Origin: Rubrobacter marinus
Lineage (GTDB): Bacteria; Actinomycetota; Rubrobacteria; Rubrobacterales; Rubrobacteraceae
NCBI RefSeq assembly: GCF_011492965.1
Contig: NZ_CP045121.1
Coordinates: 868,001 to 932,000 of the forward strand
Length of the DNA: 64,000 bases
Direction: 5' to 3'
The translations under genes and the position numbers were made by a program. The notes below the pieces were generated by a model. That model did no database searches. It had not been told where the DNA came from and saw nothing but the letters and a program-made list of their open reading frames with translations. This document shows positions 7,983-16,561 of this stretch, piece by piece (the first letter of the stretch is position 1; each line of letters opens with the position of its first letter).

Positions 7983-8017
7983 GCCGCTCCCGCCGGGATC
8001 TTCTCGGCGGGAGCGGC
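7983..8017 (+). terminator. Strong hairpin between the two Excalibur genes
   Basis: A perfect 13-bp stem (gccgctcccgccg and its complement) with a 9-base loop. There is no T run after it, so it may be an attenuator or an mRNA-stabilising element that sets the ratio of the two Excalibur proteins. It ends 22 bases before the next start codon. Confidence 0.55.
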
Positions 8018-8039
8018 CAAGAACCCGGAAGGGAGAACC

Positions 8040-8765
8040 ATGAGAAGACTAGCGCTCCTGTTCGCGCTCTGCGCGGCGGCCATCCTGGCGCTCGCGCCGG
8101 CGGCCCTGGCCCAACAGGGGACCGACCTGGACTGTTCGCAGCTCGGGGCTCCAGGATCCAGCCCCGAGGAGGCGCAGGCCGAGGCCCGGGCCATCCTCGA
8201 CGCCGACCCGGCGGACCCCAACGGCCTGGACCCCGACGGCGACGGCGTCGCCTGCGAGTTCGAGGCGTCATCGAGCGGCGAGGTCGCCTTCGAAGACGGG
8301 ACGGGCTCCGTAACCGACGTCGCCGCCGCACCGGCCCCGCGAGACGACGATCCGGACTGCGAGGACTTCGGTTCCCGGGCCGAGGCCCAGGCCGCCCTCG
8401 ACGCCGGCGCGAGCGACCTGGACGCGGACGGCGACGGCGTCGCCTGCAACGAGCTGTTCGTCGAGGAGCCCCCGCTCTCCGTGGAGGAGCCGCCCGAGCA
8501 GTACCGGGACGAGGCGTCGCCGTACCCCGGCGTCGAGGTGGCCCCCGTCACGCCGCCGCCGGGCGCCGACAGCCCCGTCTTCCAGCCGGCGGAGCCGGAC
8601 GTCGCAGAAACCGCGTCTCCCGCCTCGCCGGCGCCGCTACCGGCCGCTACCCCGAAGCAGTTACCGGCCACGGGTGGAGCCCCGCTGTCCCCTGCCCCGG
8701 CGGCCGGTGCGCTCCTGATTGGCCTCGGCGTCCTCGCGACCGCCGCTCGGAGGCGCCAAGCGTAA
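8040..8765 (+). CDS. Excalibur-domain surface protein with LPXTG-like sorting tail
   Basis: A 241-residue protein: signal peptide ending near ALAPAALAQQ (almost the same as its neighbour's), two Excalibur units (DPDGDGVACEF and DADGDGVACNE), a long Pro/Ala/Glu-rich spacer, and a C-terminal LPATGG followed by a hydrophobic stretch and RRRQA. That tail is the layout of a sortase substrate, so the protein is likely linked covalently to the wall. No sortase gene lies in this window. It is probably a gene duplicate of the upstream Excalibur gene with a different anchoring mode. Confidence 0.85.
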   Translation: MRRLALLFALCAAAILALAPAALAQQGTDLDCSQLGAPGSSPEEAQAEARAILDADPADPNGLDPDGDGVACEFEASSSGEVAFEDGTGSVTDVAAAPAPRDDDPDCEDFGSRAEAQAALDAGASDLDADGDGVACNELFVEEPPLSVEEPPEQYRDEASPYPGVEVAPVTPPPGADSPVFQPAEPDVAETASPASPAPLPAATPKQLPATGGAPLSPAPAAGALLIGLGVLATAARRRQA

Positions 8766-8786
8766 CCTGGAGCTCTTGCTCCGCCG

Positions 8787-8824
8787 GACGGGGGATTGGG
8801 CTTCTCCTGCTCCCCCGTCTTTAC
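8787..8824 (+). terminator. Rho-independent-like terminator after the Excalibur genes
   Basis: A 9-bp stem gacggggga/tcccccgtc with a 15-base loop, followed by ttt. It fits the end of the secreted-protein transcript starting near 6.7 kb. Confidence 0.55.
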
Positions 8825-8983
8825 TCAGAGTCTTCTGCGGGATGCGTCGACCCCTGGATCTTCGGGTTCGTGCCGCCTGAACCCGGTCCCGACTGCTGCG
8901 GGCTGCGCCGTCCTTTATGAGGGGTACGGCGCGGGGTCTCAGAAGGACACTAAAACATGCAGGCGCAAAAAGGAGTAACGCGA

Positions 8984-10390
8984 ATGAACACGAGAGGTAG
9001 GGCCCGGACCCCGGGCCGGTACGCCTGCGCGATGCTCGCCGCCGCGCTGATGGCGCTGCTGATGATAGGGGCGGCTTCCCGCGAGGCCGCCGGAGAGCCC
9101 GGCGGAACCGAGCGCGCCCGAGACGCCGCGGTCGGGGCGTCGGTGTCGCACCCAGCGGGGTGGCACGTCGAGCACGAGCGCTACTCCTATGATGGGACCT
9201 ACGGCTACACCCTTTGGCGTCCTGACTCCGGGGCGGAGGAAGATCACGGCGGCACGCCCGCGGCTCGCGTCGCCCGGGTCTACGACGTCGGGGCCGGTGG
9301 GGTAGACGAGAGGGTGCGGGCGAGGATCTCCGCCCACCCGGATCTGAAGATCGAGCGCAAGGACGTCGCGGTCGGGGAGGAGGGGCTTCGGGGCGTCGCT
9401 CTCGGTCCGATCCCGGGGAGCACCCCGTCCGTGGAGGTGTACGCCGAGGAGAACGGCTCGGTCTACCAGATCAACCTGTACGGCGAGACCCTGAACGCCG
9501 AGGACGAGAAGCTGCTCTCGAGCCTGAGGTTCGAGAGGCCTTCGAAGTCGATCGACTCGCTCGGCCTGAAGGACGGGAAGAAGGCCGAGTCCCATTATGG
9601 CAGGGGCAACCCGGAGCCCTCGAAGAGGGAGCTCGAGGCGCGCCGGGCCGCCGCGGCGGGGACGACGGACGCCCCCTCGGCCTCGACGTTCGGGGCCGCG
9701 GCGCTCGCCGCGTCGTCGGTACCGGTGTACGGCGAGTCCCAGATCGAGGAGGGCTGCTGGAGGTCGGCGAGCACCTTCTTCTACCAGACCCAGCACGGCT
9801 ACGGGGCCAACAGGAGCGCCAACGGCATCGCCACCGGTTTCACCGTGCTCGGCCGTCCCAACTACTGGGGGCAGTACACCCATGGCTCCCTCGGCTACGG
9901 CCGATGCGCCTCCACCTACTACACCAACGACAAGTTCGCCATCGACTACCCCCTCGACCGGGGCGACTACGTCTTCTCGCCCTTCTCCGGTGGGACCGTC
10001 ACGTTCGCGGGTCGCAACACGTCGCACGCAAACTACGGCATCTTCGTCGTCATCAGGTCCTCGAACGGCAAGTACGTGAGCATGTCCGCCCACCTCGACA
10101 GCCTCGCCGCCGGTATCCGCCCGGGCGCCGCGGTCACCGCAGACACCGTGATCGGCTACGCCGGGGACACGGGGGACCCGAGCATCCCCGTGGGCGAGCC
10201 GCACCTGCATCAGGCCTTCTACCGCTACCCCGGCTTCAAGACCGACGGCTCGCCCTACGGCGGCCAGGGCCTGCAGGCGATCTACCACCACTACGTGGGC
10301 ACCGCCGCGGGGACCGGACCCGGCGTCTACCAGTTCGGCTGGTCAAAGACCTCGACGCAGCTGACCCAGGGGGATCGCATCAGCAACTAG
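8984..10390 (+). CDS. Secreted M23-like peptidase-fold protein, paralogue of the gene at 4604-6043
   Basis: A 468-residue protein with a signal/membrane segment (CAMLAAALMALLMIGAA) and the same layout as its paralogue: shared middle segments such as VALGPIPGSTPSVEVY and VYQINLYGETL, then a cysteine-bearing linker and the LytM/M23-type domain. Lys317 again replaces the first zinc-ligand His, while Asp321, His370, His407 and His409 are kept. ATG 8984 has aggag 8 bases upstream. Conservation of the same odd residue in both copies argues for a selected feature rather than decay. Confidence 0.8.
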   Translation: MNTRGRARTPGRYACAMLAAALMALLMIGAASREAAGEPGGTERARDAAVGASVSHPAGWHVEHERYSYDGTYGYTLWRPDSGAEEDHGGTPAARVARVYDVGAGGVDERVRARISAHPDLKIERKDVAVGEEGLRGVALGPIPGSTPSVEVYAEENGSVYQINLYGETLNAEDEKLLSSLRFERPSKSIDSLGLKDGKKAESHYGRGNPEPSKRELEARRAAAAGTTDAPSASTFGAAALAASSVPVYGESQIEEGCWRSASTFFYQTQHGYGANRSANGIATGFTVLGRPNYWGQYTHGSLGYGRCASTYYTNDKFAIDYPLDRGDYVFSPFSGGTVTFAGRNTSHANYGIFVVIRSSNGKYVSMSAHLDSLAAGIRPGAAVTADTVIGYAGDTGDPSIPVGEPHLHQAFYRYPGFKTDGSPYGGQGLQAIYHHYVGTAAGTGPGVYQFGWSKTSTQLTQGDRISN

Positions 10391-10456
10391 ACGCTGGACG
10401 GGGGAGGGCGCCGCAAGAGAGGCCAACGATCTCGGCGCCACGACCTGGACGAGCAG

Positions 10457-10500
10457 CGCAGAGCCCCGCGACGCCGCTGAAGGCGTGGCGGGGCTCTGCG
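10457..10500. terminator. Bidirectional hairpin between convergent genes
   Basis: A perfect 13-bp stem cgcagagccccgc/gcggggctctgcg with a further inner pairing acgcc/ggcgt. It lies between the rightward M23-like gene and the leftward transglutaminase gene and probably ends transcription from both sides. Confidence 0.65.
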
Positions 10501-10666
10501 CCTTCCGAGGAAGGCGGGATGCTCTTGCGCTCCCGCTCTCCTCCCCGCTCCTGGTTTGGGAGATCTCGCCGTCCGGAGACGGTCGCCGCGTAGAAGCTCT
10601 CGTTTGGCGGCGAGCCTTGGTCGTTCCGTCCGGTCGGGCGCCACGGACCGTACGACGGCGTGGGGC

Positions 10667-12877
10667 TCAGACCTTGCTCGCCTCCCTGAGCTTCTCGGCG
10701 GCCTTCAGCGCCGTGGGCTCCAGGCGGTCGAACTCTTCGACGAGCTCCGCGGGGACGGCGTTGCGGAAGCGGGCGTGGAGGTAGATCTCCCCCAGCCGCG
10801 CCACCCCCGGCTCCCCGGAGGCTTCGGCCGCCCTCCTGGCGTACTCCTCGGGCGTCTCGTGTCCCTCGCGGACGATGCCCGCCTCCTCGAAGGCCGCGGA
10901 GATCGCCCCGTAGCGGCTGTACAGCCGGGCGTCCGAGACTTTTACCGAGCGCCTCGGGGCCGGCTTGCGGAGCTTTTTCTTGAGGAAGCGGCGCCCGTAG
11001 ACGGCGGCGACGGAGGCGCCGCCGAGCAGGAGGCCCGCGACGACGATGCTGGCCGGGTCGAGGCCCGCCACGCCCCGGATGAGGGAGCCCGCGGGCCTGA
11101 GGACGGGGCCGAGCGCCTCGCCGGCCTTGGCGGCGACGAAGGAGAGGGCCTTGCTCCCCTGGAGGTTGCCCTGCTCGTGGTACTCCCACGGCGTCGAGTC
11201 GAAGCCGGGGGTGGGGTCGAACGTGGACCAGCCGTGGCCGGGGAAGTACACCTCGACCCAGGCGTGGGCGTCGGAGGCCTTCACCTCGTAGAGGCCCGTG
11301 AACGGGTTGTACTCGCCCGAGACGTAGCCCGTCGCTATGCGGGCGGGGATGCCCAGGGAACGCGCCATGACCGCGAGAGACGAGCTGAACTGCTCGCAGT
11401 AGCCGCGCCTCTCCTCGAAGAGAAAGTACTCGACGGCGTCCATGTTCTCGCGCTGAGGCGGGATCGAGAGGTCGTATGGGTAGTTGTTCTTCAGGTGCTC
11501 GTTCATGGCGACCACCGCGTCGTAGGGGTTGGAGGCGTCCTGCGTGAGCTCGCGGGCGAGCTCGCGGGTGCGCTCCCCGCCGCTCGCCGGGAGCCCGAGG
11601 TAGCGGTCCGTGACGAATCCCGGGTAGTTCGTTCCGGCCGCGCGGAGCTCGTCCGGGGAGGCGTTCGGGACCTGCGAGATCACGGAGTACGTCGAGCCCT
11701 CGGGGATCTCGTAGGGGGCGCGCAGGGAGTTGTACGGGTCCACCTTGATTCCGCTCGCCGGGAAGTACAGCGTCTCGGGCTGGAAGGCGCCGAAGATGAC
11801 GTTGGAGGAGTCCTTCTCCACGTAGAAGACCTGGGCGACCTGCCTCGACTGGCCCTGCCTGGGCTCGGTGTTTTGGGCGGCGAAGAGGTCGTAGCGCGGG
11901 CCTTCGGAGCGGAGCGTCTCCAGGGAGCCCTCGTCGTCGCCCGTGGAGATCTCCCACCCCTTCCCGTTGTACTCGTCGAAGACCACCCCCCGGTACGGCG
12001 TCGGCTCCTGGCTCTTGACCTTCATGACGACCTCGTCCGAGAGCCTCCCGCGCGAGCGTAGGTCCATGTACGGGTTGAAGCCGTGGTACGAGTCGGGGGC
12101 TATGGCCTGCGGCGGCCCCGCGAACGGATCCCCTGCCTGGTCGTAGCTCGAGTTCTGCACGCCCCCCGAGAAGTCCGCCTGGACCTGCTGGAAGAAGCTC
12201 GTGGGCATCATCGTGAGGTTCATCCCCTGCTTCTGCGGCAGGAGGGAGAAGCACAGGAAACCGACCGCGACGATCGCGAGCGTGCCGGGCAGCACGATCC
12301 CCCTCAGCAACCCCCGGCTCGGGGCCGCCGGTAGCCCCGCCCTCTCGCGCGCCTCGGAGAGGTGCATCTGGGTCAGGGCCCCCGAGGCGCAGAAGAGAAA
12401 CGCCACTATAAAGAGCCCGTACCACAGGCTCGTCGAGAGCACGGCGCCGACGGCTATGAGGATCAGGCCGCTAAGGAGCGAGTACGTGACGTCTTTTCTG
12501 GCCGGGAGGTCGAAGGCGTGGATGACCTGTATCCACAAAAAGAGCCGCGCGAGCGGCACCCGCGTGTCGTAGAGCGAGCTGAGGGCCTCCCTGAAGAAGA
12601 CGGCCAGAAGCGCCAGCGCGAAGACGGCCAGCATCGCTTTTATGACGTAGTTCTTCTCGCGCCTGCGGTTGTACGAGACGGCGAAGGCGACGATCGTGAG
12701 CAGCGGGACGAGCACCCCGGTCGCGGGGCCGAAGTACCCGCTGGTCAGCACGGCGACCTCTCCGACGAGGACCGCCGCCAGCACCCAAGCCCGGAGCTCG
12801 ACCGAGTCCTCGGGCTTGCGCTTCGGGGCCCGAGGCAGCTTGAAGTTCGGTAGCTCCAACTTCACGAGATCCTCCAC
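10667..12877 (-). CDS. TgpA-type membrane transglutaminase
   Basis: A 736-residue protein: an N-terminal region with several membrane helices (about 28-215, DUF3488/TgpA-like), an extracytoplasmic segment, a transglutaminase core with the triad Cys494 (RGYCEQF), His538 (SDAHAWVEVY) and Asp554 (TFDPTPG), one more helix (about 610-630), and a cytosolic DUF4129-like tail. The core would make or break amide bonds outside the membrane. GTG 12877 overlaps the end of the DUF58 gene by 16 bases; with the MoxR ATPase this is the common MoxR-DUF58-TgpA operon. Confidence 0.92.
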   Translation of the reverse strand: MEDLVKLELPNFKLPRAPKRKPEDSVELRAWVLAAVLVGEVAVLTSGYFGPATGVLVPLLTIVAFAVSYNRRREKNYVIKAMLAVFALALLAVFFREALSSLYDTRVPLARLFLWIQVIHAFDLPARKDVTYSLLSGLILIAVGAVLSTSLWYGLFIVAFLFCASGALTQMHLSEARERAGLPAAPSRGLLRGIVLPGTLAIVAVGFLCFSLLPQKQGMNLTMMPTSFFQQVQADFSGGVQNSSYDQAGDPFAGPPQAIAPDSYHGFNPYMDLRSRGRLSDEVVMKVKSQEPTPYRGVVFDEYNGKGWEISTGDDEGSLETLRSEGPRYDLFAAQNTEPRQGQSRQVAQVFYVEKDSSNVIFGAFQPETLYFPASGIKVDPYNSLRAPYEIPEGSTYSVISQVPNASPDELRAAGTNYPGFVTDRYLGLPASGGERTRELARELTQDASNPYDAVVAMNEHLKNNYPYDLSIPPQRENMDAVEYFLFEERRGYCEQFSSSLAVMARSLGIPARIATGYVSGEYNPFTGLYEVKASDAHAWVEVYFPGHGWSTFDPTPGFDSTPWEYHEQGNLQGSKALSFVAAKAGEALGPVLRPAGSLIRGVAGLDPASIVVAGLLLGGASVAAVYGRRFLKKKLRKPAPRRSVKVSDARLYSRYGAISAAFEEAGIVREGHETPEEYARRAAEASGEPGVARLGEIYLHARFRNAVPAELVEEFDRLEPTALKAAEKLREASKV

Positions 12878-14018
12878 GGTTCCTCGACGTCCCTGCCGAG
12901 CCTCGTGACATGGCGGCCCCCCGCCTCGGTCGCCCTCGCGAACGCGTCCTCCTCATCCGGCGTCATCCAGGGGCCTCCCTCGCCGGCTAGCTCGTGGCAC
13001 GAGACCAGGACTACGGTCTGCGCCTCGGAGACGTCGGGCGGCTCGGAGGGGCGCGGCCTGCCCCCGCGGTCCTCTTCACGGACGGGCGCACCTCGACGCT
13101 CGCCCCCTCGGGGTCCGGGGCCTGCTCGCGTCGAGGCCGGCGCACCACGTCAGGACCTTGTCGGGGTCGGGGTCTTCCGGGAACGGGAGCCGCTGGGGCC
13201 GGCGTCCGCGCGAACCTCCCTGCCCTCGCGCAGCCCGTAGAGGAGGAGGGAGGCCCCGGCCGAGACGACGGCCTCGCGCGCCTCCCTCGGGGCCCTCGGG
13301 TCGAGGTGCATCGCGACGACGAGGGGGGATGGGTCTCCTCGGCGAGCTCGAGGACCGCGAGCTTCCCCGCCGCGAGCCCGCGGGCGCTCTTCTTCCAGGC
13401 GATCAGGCGCGCCGGGTCCCCGGTGCGGTACTCGCGGATGCCCCAGAACTCGCCCCCTAAGCCCCGGCGGAGCGTCGGGGCCTCGCTCTGGTCCTTGCGC
13501 TCGGCGTCCAGGGAGGACGACGGCGGGAGCCCCGCGACCGCCCAGGTCCTCGGGTACACCACGATGCTCGACGCGACCCGCGACTTGCGGCGGGCGAAGA
13601 ACATCCCGAACGGCGCCCCGGACTCGACCGTCGCCTCGCCCCCGGTGTAGATGCCCCGGCGCGGGGTGACCCGGTAGCGGACCACCTCCGTCCCCCCGCG
13701 CGCGAGGCGCACGGCCACGCCGCGTCCCACGTCACCGGCGAAGCCGTCCACGACCTCCAGGAGGTGCCGGGCGAGTCGGCCGGTGTTCTTCAGCTCCAGC
13801 GAGCACTCGAAGGGCTCGCCCGCGGTGGCGACCACCGGGGCCCTTCGGGAGACCTCTATGCCGCGGACGTTCCACAGGGGGACGAGCGCGGAGACGGCGA
13901 CGACGGCGGCGATCGTCGCCGAGACCACGTAGAGCCAGCCGGCCCCGGCGGTCGTCGCGATCAGGTAGAGCACGACGCCGAGGACGGCGGCGAAGATCGG
14001 CTTGCGCAGCCTCTTCAT
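12862..14018 (-). pseudogene. DUF58 protein, broken by at least four frameshifts as sequenced
   Basis: The first ~230 codons read cleanly from ATG 14018: two membrane helices, then a DUF58 core ending in GIREYRTGDPARLIAWKKSARG, the family hallmark. Frame is lost at a run of six G at 13323-13328, again near 13195, again near 13120 and again near 13075. Reading across the frames recovers sensible sequence to DVSEAQTVVLVSCHELAGEG and a stop at 12862, inside the transglutaminase start. DUF58 proteins pair with MoxR ATPases in envelope or protein-complex maturation. Clustering in G/C runs suggests base-calling errors; a real pseudogene remains possible. Confidence 0.75.
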
Positions 14019-14041
14019 AAGACGGTTCCCGGAGCCCCGGG

Positions 14042-14995
14042 CTACGCCGGCGAGGGGACGGATTCGAGGGCCTCGGCGACCACGGCCTCGGCGCTCGCGC
14101 CGGAGGAGCCGCCGCGGACGGAGATCCTGTGCGGCAGCGCGTCCGGGGCAAGCTCCTTGACGTCCTCGGGCCCGACGAAGTCCCGACCCTTCGTCGCCGC
14201 CCGCGCCTGGGCCGCCCGGATGAGGGCGATGGTCCCGCGCGGCGAGACCCCAAGAGAGACCGCCGGGTGGTTGCGGGTCGCCCCGGCGAGCGCGACCGCG
14301 TAGCCCAGGACCTCCTCGTGGACCTGGACCTTGCGCACGATCTCCCGGGCCACCGCCACCTCCCTTACGCTGACGACCGGGCGGATCTCGTCCAGCGGCC
14401 TCCGCTCGACCTGCGCCCGCACGATGCCGAGCTCGGCCCTGCGCTCCGGGTAGCCCATCGTCGTGGCGACCATGAAGCGGTCGAGCTGCCCCTCGGGCAG
14501 GGGATACGTCCCGTGGAACTGGTGCGGGTTCTGCGTCGCGACGACGAAGAACGGCTCGGGCAGCTCGCGCGTCTCGCCCTCCACCGTCACCTGCCCCTCG
14601 GCCATCGCCTCCAGGAGCGCGCTCTGGGTGCGGGGGGTGGCGCGGTTGATCTCGTCGGCCAGCAACACCGGCGCGAAGACGGGCCCCGCGAGCCACTTGA
14701 AGACGGCCTCCCTGGGGTCGTAGACGCTGGTCCCGGTGATGTCGCTGGGTAGCAGGTCCGGGGTGAACTGTATGCGCGAGAAGTCCGCCGCTATGGAGGA
14801 CGATATGGCGCGAGCGAGCGTCGTCTTGCCCACCCCGGGGATGTCCGTCAGCAGCACGTGGCCCCCGGCGAGAAGCGAGATCAGACAGAGGTCCACGACC
14901 CTGTCCTTCCCGACCACGACCCCGCGGATGGAACCGCGCAACCGGCTAAATATCTCCCGCACCTCCACGAGGCTCTCCACCCGGCTACCCTGCAC
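14042..14995 (-). CDS. MoxR-family AAA ATPase
   Basis: A 317-residue ATPase with Walker A GVGKTTLARA, Walker B VLLADEINR, sensor 1 ATQNPH and the MoxR-typical ATPRTQSALLEAMAEGQVT. The family forms chaperone-like rings acting on partner proteins, often a DUF58/VWA protein encoded next to it, as here. GTG 14995 is chosen because ggaggg lies 3 bases upstream; longer in-frame extensions look like non-coding shadow. It leads the operon, and the DUF58 and transglutaminase genes follow within 25 bases or overlap. Confidence 0.93.
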   Translation of the reverse strand: MQGSRVESLVEVREIFSRLRGSIRGVVVGKDRVVDLCLISLLAGGHVLLTDIPGVGKTTLARAISSSIAADFSRIQFTPDLLPSDITGTSVYDPREAVFKWLAGPVFAPVLLADEINRATPRTQSALLEAMAEGQVTVEGETRELPEPFFVVATQNPHQFHGTYPLPEGQLDRFMVATTMGYPERRAELGIVRAQVERRPLDEIRPVVSVREVAVAREIVRKVQVHEEVLGYAVALAGATRNHPAVSLGVSPRGTIALIRAAQARAATKGRDFVGPEDVKELAPDALPHRISVRGGSSGASAEAVVAEALESVPSPA

Positions 14996-15093
14996 GATCC
15001 CTCCAATAAGCCTGGAACACGAGACGACGCACGCCCCGAAAACACCAACCCGGGCGCCCGCGGCGGCGCGCCCTCCGCGCCGCGACGTTGGGC

Positions 15094-15099
15094 TATTAT
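15094..15099 (+). promoter_or_regulatory. -10-like box directly upstream of tadA
   Basis: TATTAT ends 8 bases before the tadA ATG, and no ribosome binding site lies between. Transcription starting the usual 6-8 bases after the box would give a leaderless mRNA. Confidence 0.45.
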
Positions 15100-15106
15100 C
15101 GGACCC

Positions 15107-15646
15107 ATGCCCCAAAACCTTAAACCGGGGGAGTCGAGAGACCCCACCCCCCACGAGACCGACCTGGCGATGATGCGCCTCGCCCTGAAAGAGGCGCGCC
15201 TCGCCGCCGGGAAGGGGGAGGTCCCCGTCGGCGCCGTCGTGGCCCGTGGGACCGAGGTCGTCTCCTCCGCCCACAACGAGCGTGAGACCACGAATGACCC
15301 GACCGCCCACGCGGAGCTCCTCGCCCTCCGCCGCGCCGCCCTCTCCCTCGACGGCTGGCGCCTCACGGGCTGCACCCTCTACGCGACCCTCGAGCCCTGC
15401 CCGATGTGCGCCGGCGCCCTCCACGCCTCCCGCATCGGCCGGCTCGTCTTCGCCGCCCCCGACCCCAAGGCAGGAGCCGCCGGCACCCTCTACGACCTCC
15501 CCTCCGACGCCCGCCTCAACCACGTCTACCCCGTCGAGCGCGGCCTCCTCGAAGACGAGGCCGCCTCCCTCCTCCGCACCTTCTTCAAAGAGCGCCGCGC
15601 CCGCCGCAGACGGCCCCCGGAGGCGAACGCAGAGCCCGAGCAGTAG
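15107..15646 (+). CDS. tadA: tRNA-adenosine deaminase TadA
   Basis: A 179-residue zinc deaminase that turns A34 of tRNA-Arg(ACG) into inosine. The zinc/catalytic motifs are TAHAELLAL and EPCPMCAGAL, followed by the TadA-like C-terminal GTLYDLPSDARLNHVYPVERG. The N-terminal 15 residues before DLAMMRLALKEAR look dispensable, so ATG 15164 or 15167 is a less likely alternative. The gene diverges from the MoxR operon, and its start seems leaderless (TATTAT at 15094). Another purine deaminase of the same superfamily is possible but less likely given the C-terminus. Confidence 0.88.
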   Translation: MPQNLKPGESRDPTPHETDLAMMRLALKEARLAAGKGEVPVGAVVARGTEVVSSAHNERETTNDPTAHAELLALRRAALSLDGWRLTGCTLYATLEPCPMCAGALHASRIGRLVFAAPDPKAGAAGTLYDLPSDARLNHVYPVERGLLEDEAASLLRTFFKERRARRRRPPEANAEPEQ

Positions 15647-15964
15647 TAAACTTGAAGTACAGGTTTAGTCAGACAAGAATTTCATTCTTACGGTGAACGG
15701 GTAGTAGAGGCTTTGGTCTCGACCTGACAATGAAGGTGCGTGATTTGCTGGAAATTCCGCTTTTCGCCGCCCTTGCGAAAAAAATTCTGAAAAAGTTTGC
15801 CGTGGCGTCGCCGGCGCGAACATCCCATAGGAATCGGCTTCCCGGCCGATAATGGTCACATTAACCTCTTGTTAACGGTTATGTAGCCCCTGTTGCGGTC
15901 CGAAAATCTGGTGTGCTACTTTGCCGCGGTACCAGATGTAGTGTTGAGGTTGTGGGGGTCTGAG
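15647..15964 (+). promoter_or_regulatory. AT-rich leader of nrdR-nrdJ with an inverted repeat
   Basis: About 320 bases without a gene and clearly richer in A/T than the flanks. A perfect 7-bp inverted repeat (atctggt at 15906-15912, accagat at 15931-15937) lies shortly before the nrdR start. The right arm continues into gtagtgt, which resembles half of an NrdR box but matches the full consensus only weakly. It could be an operator or a leader hairpin. Confidence 0.35.
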
Positions 15965-16423
15965 GTGCAGTGTCCGTACTGTGACAACGAGGATACGAGG
16001 GTCATAGACTCGCGGCTCTCCGAGGGGAAGGACGCGATCCGTAGGCGGCGTGAGTGCCTCTCTTGCGAGAAGCGGTTCACCACCTACGAGCGTCGGGAGC
16101 CCTTGCGGTTGATGGTCATAAAGAGGGACGGCTCGCGGGAGGGTTTCGACAGGCTGAAGCTCCAGGCCGGGCTCGCCAAGGCTTGCGCCAAGCGGCAGGT
16201 CTCCGAGGAGGAGATCGAGTTCATGGTCGACGAGATCGAGGCCGACCTTCGGGAGAGGCGCCGCCACGAGGTTACGTCCAGGCGCCTCGGCGACATGGCG
16301 CTGGCGCGTCTCAGAAAGACTGATATGGTTTCGTACCTCCGGTTCGCCTCCGTGTACCGGCAGTACACCGACGTGGATCAGTTCCGGAGCGAGCTCGTCA
16401 GGCTCGCCGGCTCCGGCAGGTAG
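15965..16423 (+). CDS. nrdR: Transcriptional repressor NrdR
   Basis: A 152-residue repressor of ribonucleotide reductase genes. It has an N-terminal zinc ribbon (MQCPYC ... [13 protein letters not shown]) and an ATP-cone domain (about 45-140) that reads ATP/dATP levels. GTG 15965 gives the usual family N-terminus, MQCPYCDN; an upstream in-frame start at 15893 would add 24 unlikely residues. It sits 138 bases before nrdJ on the same strand, the standard nrdR-nrdJ pair of actinobacteria. Confidence 0.95.
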   Translation: MQCPYCDNEDTRVIDSRLSEGKDAIRRRRECLSCEKRFTTYERREPLRLMVIKRDGSREGFDRLKLQAGLAKACAKRQVSEEEIEFMVDEIEADLRERRRHEVTSRRLGDMALARLRKTDMVSYLRFASVYRQYTDVDQFRSELVRLAGSGR

Positions 16424-16489
16424 CACCAGACCGGGGGGAGACCCCCGCGGCGTCCGGGGTGAGGGCGCGCGTTTGTTACACATCTCGGG

Positions 16490-16508
16490 TCCCAACAGAG
16501 CGTTGGGA
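16490..16508. promoter_or_regulatory. Palindrome upstream of nrdJ
   Basis: A 7-bp perfect inverted repeat, tcccaac-agagc-gttggga, lies between nrdR and nrdJ, 53 bases before the nrdJ start. It could be an operator or a small mRNA hairpin. It does not look like the NrdR-box consensus. Confidence 0.35.
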
Positions 16509-16561
16509 TTCGTGTTGGGGCCAGTAGAATTAAGAGAGAAATAAGGGAGGAAAAAAGAGGG

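Noticed and set aside
8796-8978. 60-codon frame after the Excalibur genes
   Set aside because: Covers a terminator hairpin and lacks a start signal.
10380-12425. 681-codon minus-strand frame over the transglutaminase gene
   Set aside because: Overlaps the certain transglutaminase frame and has Arg/Pro-rich shadow composition.
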